This document shows positions 1 through 5,869 of a stretch of DNA of 20,166 bases, piece after piece. Origin of the DNA: CAZEVY01 sp964515555 (GTDB taxonomy: Bacteria > Acidobacteriota > Terriglobia > Bryobacterales > Bryobacteraceae). How positions within the stretch are numbered: position 1 is the first letter of the stretch; each line of letters opens with the position of its first letter. Both the position numbers and the translations under genes were made by a program. The stretch lies in NCBI GenBank assembly GCA_964515555.1, contig CAZEVY010000099.1, forward strand, positions 1 to 20,166, written 5' to 3'. Below the pieces are notes generated by a model that saw nothing but the letters and a program-made list of their open reading frames with translations, made no database searches and had not been told where the DNA came from.

Positions 1-1277
1 AGCGCAAGGAAGGCGTGGTCGCGGTCTACGACTTCGGCGGCGGGACCTTCGATATCTCCATCCTCAAGCTGCACGACGGCATCTTCGAAGTGCTGGCCAC
101 CAACGGCGACACGCACCTGGGCGGCGATGACATCGACAATCTGCTGCTGCGCATCGCGCTCGAAGACATCGCCTCGGAGTGGGGCGAGGACCTGTCGTCG
201 AGCAACGAGGCCGTGCAGCTCCTGCGGCGTGCGGTGATCGCGGCCAAGGAGCGGCTGTCGTTCGTTCCGTCGGCGTTCATCGACCTGGAGTACCGGGGCC
301 GCCGCTACCAGCGCGAGCTGAAGCGCGACCTGTACGATCAGCTCATCGCCCCGGTGGTCGAGCGCACGATGGGGCCGTGCCGGCAGTGTATCGCCGACGC
401 GGGCGTCGCGGTCGAGGACATCGACGAGGTTGTGCTGGTGGGCGGCTCGACGCGGATTCCGCTGGTGCGCGCCGCGGTGGAGCGGCTGTTCCGCGCGCGC
501 CCGCACACGGAGCTGAATCCCGACGAAGTGGTCGCGCTGGGGGCGGCGGTGCAGGCGGCGATTCTCTCGGGGGACGTCGAGGACAAGCTGCTGCTCGACG
601 TGACGCCGCTCTCGCTGGGCATCGAGACCATGGGCGGCCTGGTGGCGAAGATCATCCATCGCAACTCGACCATTCCGGCGAGCGCCACCGAGACGTTCAC
701 CACCGGGGTCGAGGGGCAGACCAACGTGCTCGTGCACGTGGTGCAGGGCGAGCGCGAGCTGGTGAAGGACTGCCGCAGTCTGGCGCGGTTCGACCTGAAG
801 GGCATCGACCCGATGCCGGCGGGCATGGCGCGGGTCGAGGTGCGGTTCCTGATCGACGCCAACGGGATACTGAACGTGTCGGCGCGCGACGTGCGGACGG
901 GCCGGGAGCAGTCGGTGGAGGTGAAGCCGTCCTACGGGCTGACCGACGAACAGGTGGAGAAGATGATTCTCGAATCGGTCGACCGGGCCGAGGAGGATTT
1001 CGCCGAGCGCCAGGTGCGCGAGGCGCGCCTGGAGGCCGACACGATTCTCAACGCCGTGGAGAAGGCCAAGCAGCACGACGCCTGGTTCGACCTGTCGGAT
1101 GACGAGCGCCACTCGATCGACGCGGCGTTGAATGAGCTGTTGGTCGGGTATCACTCCGGCGACCACCTGCTGATTCGCGCGCTGATCGAGAAGCTGAATG
1201 CTGCGACGATGCAGCTCGCCGAAACGATGATGAACACCGCGGTTCGTGGGGCGTTGAAGGGGACCAGGATCGGCTGA
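1..1277 (+). CDS. hscA: Fe-S cluster assembly chaperone HscA (Hsp70 family), 5' end cut off
   Basis: This is the C-terminal two thirds of an Hsp70-type chaperone. The frame is open from position 3, so the gene begins upstream of the window; about 190 N-terminal residues are missing by comparison with E. coli HscA. Visible motifs are the nucleotide-binding VYDFGGGTFDISIL, LGGDD, the second phosphate loop VLVGGSTRIP and the linker LLLDVTPLSLGIETMGG. The rest is the substrate-binding domain and a helical lid. Features that favour HscA over DnaK are QGERELVKDCRSLARF, the VKPSYGLTDEQVEKM segment and an end with AVRGALKG, without the long EEVD-like or Gly-rich DnaK tail. HscA works with HscB to release Fe-S clusters from the scaffold IscU in the cytoplasm. 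The presence of iscX 835 bases downstream on the same strand supports an isc locus. The GTG at 15 is internal and not the true start. Confidence 0.93.
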   Translation, partial: RKEGVVAVYDFGGGTFDISILKLHDGIFEVLATNGDTHLGGDDIDNLLLRIALEDIASEWGEDLSSSNEAVQLLRRAVIAAKERLSFVPSAFIDLEYRGRRYQRELKRDLYDQLIAPVVERTMGPCRQCIADAGVAVEDIDEVVLVGGSTRIPLVRAAVERLFRARPHTELNPDEVVALGAAVQAAILSGDVEDKLLLDVTPLSLGIETMGGLVAKIIHRNSTIPASATETFTTGVEGQTNVLVHVVQGERELVKDCRSLARFDLKGIDPMPAGMARVEVRFLIDANGILNVSARDVRTGREQSVEVKPSYGLTDEQVEKMILESVDRAEEDFAERQVREARLEADTILNAVEKAKQHDAWFDLSDDERHSIDAALNELLVGYHSGDHLLIRALIEKLNAATMQLAETMMNTAVRGALKGTRIG

Positions 1278-1416
1278 GGGCGGTGGTGACGGTCTACGTG
1301 CTCGGACTCGCGCCGAATCCAGGAGCGGTTTTGGGGTGCGGGTTTTCAAACAGGTCCACTCACCCGGCGACCCGACGTTCGAGGGCTACTTGACCGCAGT
1401 CCGTCAGTGACGTAGC

Positions 1417-1752
1417 ATGAAGGCGTCTGTTATCGCGCTTGAGGACTATGACCAACAGGCTTCCCGGTTGCTTACCGCCTCCGAACGCGAGGCGCTGGAG
1501 CGGCACATCGCCGAGAATCCGGAGATTCACCCCATCATTCCCGAGACGGGTGGACTCCGGAAGGCCCGGTGGGGACGAGCCGGAATGGGGAAGCGCGGCG
1601 GCGTCCGGATCATCTATTTCTATCCGCTCAGCCGTCTGACGGTGTACCTCATGGCGATCTATGCGAAAGGCGAAAAAGAGAACCTCTCCGCCCGCGAGAA
1701 GAAGGAGTTGAGGAAGCTGGCCAAGCTCATCGGCAAAGGGAAGGTCCAATGA
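1417..1752 (+). CDS. RelE/HigB-like toxin of a type II toxin-antitoxin system
   Basis: A small basic protein of 111 residues that resembles the RelE/ParE superfamily, HigB-like branch. Characteristic stretches are the N-terminal helices with LLTASEREALERHIAENPE, the PETGGLRKARW segment, the GGVRIIYFYPL strand, the YLMAIYAKGEKENLS strand and turn, and a Lys-rich C-terminal helix. In this family such proteins are usually ribosome-dependent mRNA endonucleases; activity here is inferred. Its TGA stop overlaps the ATG of the next gene (ATGA at 1749-1752). The next gene encodes an HTH protein, which gives the toxin-first order typical of higBA. No clear Shine-Dalgarno sequence precedes the ATG at 1417. 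The pair lies between hscA and iscX on the same strand. Confidence 0.85.
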   Translation: MKASVIALEDYDQQASRLLTASEREALERHIAENPEIHPIIPETGGLRKARWGRAGMGKRGGVRIIYFYPLSRLTVYLMAIYAKGEKENLSAREKKELRKLAKLIGKGKVQ

Positions 1753-2102
1753 CGAAACGACCGTCAAGAACACGAAGACCAACGCGGGTCGAATACCAGG
1801 GAGACACAACACTCGGCCGCCAGCTCATTCGCGGGATGCGCCAGGTCTTGCGCCACGAACGCGGCGAAATCCAGTTGCCGGCGCGAACCGTGGACGTCCC
1901 TGATTTCGTCGACGTCAAGGCTATCCGGGAGCGATCCGGTCTCACGCAAACCCAGTTTGCACGGCGGTACGGAATCAGCGCCCGGTCGCTGCAGGAATGG
2001 GAACAGTCGAGGCGTCAGCCGGAGGGCGCCGTGCGCGCGTACCTCACCGTCATCGACAGGAATCCGCGCGCGGTCCAAGCCGCGCTATCGCCGCGACCAT
2101 AG
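1749..2102 (+). CDS. HigA-like antitoxin, XRE-family HTH DNA-binding protein
   Basis: A protein of 117 residues. The ATG at 1749 overlaps the toxin stop by four bases, which supports this start over longer versions of the frame that run back through the toxin gene. Residues about 55-85 form a helix-turn-helix of the Cro/C1 type: VKAIRERSGLTQTQFARRYG, then ISARSLQEWEQSRRQPEG. The N-terminal half is basic and probably less ordered, and would carry the toxin-neutralising part. In known HigBA/NadS-type pairs the antitoxin binds the toxin and represses its own promoter; a weak inverted repeat at 1385-1416 just before the toxin gene is a candidate operator. The gene ends in TAG at 2100-2102, and the AGGAGG ribosome binding site of iscX begins inside that stop codon. 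Confidence 0.85.
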   Translation: MTKRPSRTRRPTRVEYQGDTTLGRQLIRGMRQVLRHERGEIQLPARTVDVPDFVDVKAIRERSGLTQTQFARRYGISARSLQEWEQSRRQPEGAVRAYLTVIDRNPRAVQAALSPRP

Positions 2103-2106
2103 GAGG
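2101..2106 (+). promoter_or_regulatory. Strong ribosome binding site of iscX, overlapping the antitoxin stop
   Basis: A perfect AGGAGG lies five bases before the iscX ATG at 2112. It overlaps the last two bases of the antitoxin stop codon. This suggests that iscX is translated from a transcript that also carries the toxin-antitoxin genes. Confidence 0.75.
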
Positions 2107-2111
2107 CCCCC

Positions 2112-2324
2112 ATGCCCGGACTCACTTGGGACCAGAGCGACAACATCGCCCTCGCCCTCTACGAAAAGTTTCCCGACACCGACCCGCTCACGGTCCGCTT
2201 CACCGACCTCCACAAGTGGATCGTCGAACTCGAGGACTTCGGCGACGACCCGGCGGGGTCCAACGAAGGCAAGCTCGAGGCGATTCAGATGGCGTGGTAC
2301 GAGGAATGGAAGGACAACCAGTAA
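2112..2324 (+). CDS. iscX: Fe-S cluster assembly protein IscX (YfhJ)
   Basis: A small acidic protein of 70 residues that matches the IscX family over its whole length. Recognisable family stretches are LTWDQSDNIALALYEKFPD, DPLTVRFTDLHKWI, VELEDFGDDP and a C-terminal helix with SNEGKLEAIQMAWYEEW. E. coli IscX is 66 residues. It binds the cysteine desulfurase IscS and modulates Fe-S assembly as an iron-dependent regulator or adaptor. IscX genes normally close an isc operon behind hscA and fdx. Here the toxin-antitoxin pair occupies the space before it, and no ferredoxin gene is present between hscA and iscX. The stop TAA at 2322-2324 lies one base from the stop of the convergent PHP gene. Confidence 0.93.
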   Translation: MPGLTWDQSDNIALALYEKFPDTDPLTVRFTDLHKWIVELEDFGDDPAGSNEGKLEAIQMAWYEEWKDNQ

Positions 2325-2325
2325 T

Positions 2326-3174
2326 CTAGCGGCGCTCCCGCAGCCTCTCCAGCACCTCGCGCGGAACGGCGACATTGCCGCGCCCGCTGCCGAGCTTCAC
2401 GTCGGGCTTGTTGTCCCCGTGGAAATCCGAACCGCCGGTGGTGGCCAGGCCAAGCCGCCTCGCGAAACCGCCGTAGCGCTCGCGCTCCAGCGGCCCGTGG
2501 TCGGAGTGATGCACCTCGATCGCGCCGAGTCCCGCGTCGCACAAGCCTCTCAGCAGGACCTCTTCCCGGTCGGCGGTCCGCCCGAGGCGGATGGGATGCG
2601 CCAACGAGGACACCCCGCCGCCTTCGCGCACCTTGCCGATGCTCTCCTCCAGCGTCGGCGTCTCGTGGAAGACGAAGCCCTTGGCCGACTCGTCGAGGTA
2701 CTGGTCGAAGGCCTGCTGAATGGTCGCCGCGTAGCCCTTGCGCACCAGCAGCCGCGCGAAGTGCGGCCGCCCCGTGAGCGACCGCCCGATGGATTCGACT
2801 TCCTCGAGCGTCACGTCGAGGCCGAGAGACTGCAATTTCACGATGAGCCGGCGGTTGCGGTCGCGACGGAAATCCTGGAGCGTTCGGATCCACTCGCGGA
2901 ACGAGGGCGCGGGACCGTCGGGGAAATAGCCGAGCAGGTGAACCGTCTTCTTCTTCTCCGTTCCGGGGTCGATCAGCTTGGTGCTGATCTCGATGCCGCA
3001 CACCAGATCGAGCCCCGCCGCGGCGGCCGCCGGCGACGCTTCGTCGTATCCGGCGAGCGTGTCGTGGTCGGTGATGGCCAGCGCTTCGAGGCCGGTGTCG
3101 ACGGCGAGCCGAATCAACTCCTCCGGCGGCGTGGTTCCGTCGGAAGCCGTCGTGTGACTGTGCAGGTCGATCAA
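2326..3174 (-). CDS. PHP-domain metal-dependent phosphoesterase (TrpH/YciV-like)
   Basis: A 282-residue protein of the PHP family. Metal-binding motifs are in the expected order: DLHSHTTASDG (His5, His7), ITDHDT (His37), GIEIS (Glu62), RPHFARLL (His138), LAHPIR (His193) and the C-terminal GSDFHGD (Asp250, His252). Related YciV/TrpH proteins (RNase AM and 3',5'-nucleotide bisphosphatases) hydrolyse phosphodiester or phosphomonoester bonds with three metal ions; the exact substrate here is inferred. The start chosen is TTG at 3172-3174, which overlaps the TGA stop of the upstream peptidase gene (TTGA). The frame stays open further upstream but there has no family similarity and lies inside the peptidase gene. 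It is the last gene of the leftward run and converges on iscX with one base between. Confidence 0.85.
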   Translation of the reverse strand: MIDLHSHTTASDGTTPPEELIRLAVDTGLEALAITDHDTLAGYDEASPAAAAAGLDLVCGIEISTKLIDPGTEKKKTVHLLGYFPDGPAPSFREWIRTLQDFRRDRNRRLIVKLQSLGLDVTLEEVESIGRSLTGRPHFARLLVRKGYAATIQQAFDQYLDESAKGFVFHETPTLEESIGKVREGGGVSSLAHPIRLGRTADREEVLLRGLCDAGLGAIEVHHSDHGPLERERYGGFARRLGLATTGGSDFHGDNKPDVKLGSGRGNVAVPREVLERLRERR

Positions 3175-4688
3175 TGGTTCCCGGTGGCCGCGGCCGGGGC
3201 GGGCTTGGCCGGCTGCGCTCCCGGCGCGCCGCGGATGGTGAACGGTCCCTGCTCGTAGGTGGCGGCCAGGCTCTGGTTGCCGTCCTTGTCGATCGCCTTG
3301 ACGCCGATCACCACGTCGTCGATCGAGAGATCGGGAATCGTGAACTGCGTGACATTCCCCACGAAAATCTCGCGCTCCCACAGCGCCGACGTGGTCGGGC
3401 GAATCACCACGGCGAAGCCCGCCAGGTCTGCCTCCGGGGCCGGATAGAGCCACTGGAGCGCGGCGTCGTAGCCGGAGCGTCCGCGATTGAGCATGCCTCG
3501 CTGGCGTTGCTGCCCCTGCGCGGCTGGAGGCGCGGCGCCCGGCTCCCGGCGAGTCACAGGGGTCCTGGGTGCGAGCGCCAGCGACGCGGCCACCGCGGCG
3601 TTCATGCGTGTCACCCGCGCCGTGTAGGGAACCGAGGCGTTCGCGAAGGTGTCGGTGGCCGAATGCTGATGCGCGTAGTTCTCGCTCGCGGTGGTGAAGC
3701 GCACCGCGCCGAAGCCCTCGCGCGTGAAGGCTGTGTGATCGCCGCCGCGGCCGAAGCGGTCGCGCCGGAACACCAGGTCGACGGTCATCGACGGCACGTA
3801 GCGCTCGCCGACCTCCTTGACGTAGCGCGCCAGCGACCGCGCCGGCGAATCCTCGGGGCCTTCGGCGAACAACCGAACACGCCCGTTCGCCGACCGCCCG
3901 TTGCCCGCCACGTCGCTGCCGATGATGTCGTTGTTCAGCATCGCTTCGATCGCGAGTTTCTGTTCCTTCGCCTTCTTCGCGTACGACGCCGCTCCGTGCA
4001 GCCCCACCTCCTCGGCCGAGAACGCGATGAACACGAGGGTCTTGTCGAACTCGAAGGCGCTCATCACGCGCGCCAGCTCCAGCACGGCCGCCGTGCCGCT
4101 GGCGTTGTCGGCGACGCCCGGGGCGAGCGGCTCCACTTCACCGGCCGGAGGCGCGGAGCCCTCTTCCGGTGGCGGCGCGGCTCCTTCTTCCGGCGCTCGC
4201 GCGCCTGGCGCGCGCCGGCGCAGCGCGATCGAATCGTAGTGCCCGCCGACAACGATGTAGCGGTCCTTGTTGATCGTCCCCGGCAGCACGGCGACCACGT
4301 TGGCGAGCTCGACGTCGCGCGGGATGCGCGGGCCTTTCTTCAAGGTGAACGTGTCGTAGGCGACTTCAAGACGCGGGCTGTAGCTCTTGAACTCGTCGAA
4401 CAGCCAGCGCTGCGCGGCCGCGATACCGCGCCCGGGAGAGTCCTCGGAGAGAATGTAGCGGGTGCCGAAGCTCTCCAGCTTCTTCATCGACGCGGCGATG
4501 CGCTCCTCCGACACCGCCTCGACGATCTTCATCACCGAGGGATTCCGCGCGCTCGGCGGAGACTGCGCCAACAATGCCACCGCCAGTGACACGACCGCCG
4601 CCCACATCAGCCACCGCTCCCTTCGGTCGCGGAGCAGACGGACGAGCCACCTGCCGAGCCGCGACCAGAGGGAGCGGACTCCTGACAC
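3171..4688 (-). CDS. M28-family zinc aminopeptidase, exported or membrane-anchored
   Basis: A 505-residue peptidase. A hydrophobic segment at residues 28-42 (MWAAVVSLAVALLAQ) acts as signal or anchor. The M28 metal ligands are visible: His150 in VGGHYDS, Asp194 in GVADNASG, Glu226-Glu227 in FSAEEVG, Asp254 in NNDIIG and a His in YAHQHSATDT near 340. A Pro/Ala/Glu-rich insertion (about 158-190) lies between the first two ligands. Residues 405-486 look like a C-terminal beta-sandwich, probably fibronectin III-like. The family removes N-terminal amino acids from peptides, likely in the periplasm. The longest start is GTG at 4688, four bases after the DinB-like gene. An ATG at 4605-4607 with GAAGGGAG nine bases upstream gives a cleaner signal peptide and may be the real start. 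Confidence 0.88.
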   Translation of the reverse strand: MSGVRSLWSRLGRWLVRLLRDRRERWLMWAAVVSLAVALLAQSPPSARNPSVMKIVEAVSEERIAASMKKLESFGTRYILSEDSPGRGIAAAQRWLFDEFKSYSPRLEVAYDTFTLKKGPRIPRDVELANVVAVLPGTINKDRYIVVGGHYDSIALRRRAPGARAPEEGAAPPPEEGSAPPAGEVEPLAPGVADNASGTAAVLELARVMSAFEFDKTLVFIAFSAEEVGLHGAASYAKKAKEQKLAIEAMLNNDIIGSDVAGNGRSANGRVRLFAEGPEDSPARSLARYVKEVGERYVPSMTVDLVFRRDRFGRGGDHTAFTREGFGAVRFTTASENYAHQHSATDTFANASVPYTARVTRMNAAVAASLALAPRTPVTRREPGAAPPAAQGQQRQRGMLNRGRSGYDAALQWLYPAPEADLAGFAVVIRPTTSALWEREIFVGNVTQFTIPDLSIDDVVIGVKAIDKDGNQSLAATYEQGPFTIRGAPGAQPAKPAPAAATGNH

Positions 4689-4692
4689 GGCG

Positions 4693-5205
4693 TCAGCGTC
4701 CTTCGCTCGACGGCGGCACGATGCCCTTCAACCGCAGGTACACCGCCATGTAGCCGTACTCTTCGTTGGTGTGCGTGGTGACGCCTTGCAGCACCGAGAC
4801 CCTGGGACGCTGCCCGCCGCGACCCGCGACCAGCTCCGTCGCCTTGGCGTCGGTCAGCGCATCGAACGCCGCGTCGCAGATGGCGAACGACTCCTTCAGC
4901 GCGGCCACCAGGTCGGCCTTGGAAGTCATCTTCGCGGCGCCGAGATTCTTGCGCTCGCCCGTGGTGGACGAGCACGTACCCGCCTGCGCGTCGGCGACAT
5001 GCGCCACCAGTTGGCCGAAGGTGCGGATCTCGGGCACCGGCTTGAACGCGTAGTGTTCCTCGGGCATCTTGTCGGCCATGCGCGACATGTTGTTCTTGAT
5101 CGCGTTATACGCCTGTCGGGCGGCCGTGCTGAGTGGGTTCTCCTGCGCGATCGCCGGTGCGGCGGCGACGATTGCCGCGAGGCCGAAAGTCAGATAGGGG
5201 CTCAT
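4693..5205 (-). CDS. Exported DinB-fold protein
   Basis: A 170-residue protein with an N-terminal signal peptide (cleavage likely after AAPAIAQ, about residue 21) and a DinB/YfiT-like four-helix bundle. Typical family parts are TFGQLVAHVADAQ with His69 and the last helix with THTNEEYG, then YLRLKGIVPPSS. DinB-fold proteins bind a metal through three His residues and many are thiol-dependent transferases; the function of the exported forms common in Acidobacteria is unknown. The third His position seems to be Glu149 (NEEYG where relatives often have NEHYG), so metal binding may be altered. The ATG at 5205 is supported by AAGGAGA at 5214-5220. It lies 36 bases after tmk and four bases before the peptidase gene. 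Confidence 0.85.
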   Translation of the reverse strand: MSPYLTFGLAAIVAAAPAIAQENPLSTAARQAYNAIKNNMSRMADKMPEEHYAFKPVPEIRTFGQLVAHVADAQAGTCSSTTGERKNLGAAKMTSKADLVAALKESFAICDAAFDALTDAKATELVAGRGGQRPRVSVLQGVTTHTNEEYGYMAVYLRLKGIVPPSSEGR

Positions 5206-5241
5206 GCGAGTGTTCTCCTTGAGTCGGGAATTGAGGCTATT

Positions 5242-5847
5242 CTACACCGTGCGGCGCGAGTGGAGCGCGTCCACCTCGTTAACAATCCGACGGTGCACTT
5301 CCTCGACGGCGAGGCTCCCGTCGATCATGCGGATGTTGGCGCCGTCGAGTCCGAGGAAAATCCGCCGCACTCCCTCGAGCGATTCGCGCCGCTCGAACGC
5401 ATTCGGCTGCTCGCCGCGCAGTTCGGAGATGCGGCGAATCGACTCCGCCGGGTCGACATCGAGAATCAGCACTAGGTCGGGGACGGGAAACATCGCCTCC
5501 ATGCGCGCGCGCAACGCGGCCGGGTCGCCGCCGCGGGAGCCTTGATAGGCGATGGTCGAGTAGAAGTAGCGGTCGAGGATAACGGTCTTGCCGCCGGCGA
5601 GTGACGGCGCGATCAGGTCGCGCACGTGCGCGGTGCGGTCCTCGATGAAGGCGCGGAGCTCTTCATCGGGAGGCATGCGCGCGGCGCCGGCGGATTCGCG
5701 AATGCGGCGTCCCCAGGGACCGTCGGTCGGCTCGCGCGAGACGACGCATGGCTCACCGCGGGCTTCCAGCGCGCGGCGGAGCAGTTCGACCTGCACCGAC
5801 TTGCCCGCGCCGTCGACGCCCTCAAGAACGATGAACAGACCCGGCAC
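5242..5847 (-). CDS. tmk: Thymidylate kinase (dTMP kinase)
   Basis: A 201-residue protein of normal length for the family. It has the P-loop LEGVDGAGKS (residues 8-17), the SREPT motif, the LDRYFYSTIAYQG motif with the DR(Y) pair and a LID region around RGEQPNAFERRE. It phosphorylates dTMP to dTDP in the cytoplasm and is needed for dTTP synthesis. The start is GTG at 5847; no clear Shine-Dalgarno sequence is visible. An out-of-frame ATG eight bases upstream was not used because its frame lacks similarity. The gap to the upstream sulfatase-fold gene is 22 bases, so this essential gene probably shares the transcript of the accessory genes around it. Confidence 0.95.
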   Translation of the reverse strand: MPGLFIVLEGVDGAGKSVQVELLRRALEARGEPCVVSREPTDGPWGRRIRESAGAARMPPDEELRAFIEDRTAHVRDLIAPSLAGGKTVILDRYFYSTIAYQGSRGGDPAALRARMEAMFPVPDLVLILDVDPAESIRRISELRGEQPNAFERRESLEGVRRIFLGLDGANIRMIDGSLAVEEVHRRIVNEVDALHSRRTV

Positions 5848-5869
5848 AATTTCATTGTGGCGCAGACGC

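Noticed and set aside
1390..1418. TTGACC, 17-base spacer, TAGCAT as a promoter for the toxin gene
   Set aside because: Spacing is ideal, but the -10 hexamer overlaps the ATG at 1417, so the transcript would start inside the coding region. It could only serve the antitoxin or iscX, which cannot be judged from sequence.
1957..3258. 433-codon + strand open frame spanning the antitoxin, iscX and PHP genes
   Set aside because: It crosses three well-supported genes in a different frame or strand and has low-complexity, Arg/Ser/Pro-rich sequence.
5612..5855. Alternative tmk start at the out-of-frame ATG 5853-5855
   Set aside because: The resulting frame does not encode the P-loop. The GTG at 5847 gives the family N-terminus at normal length.
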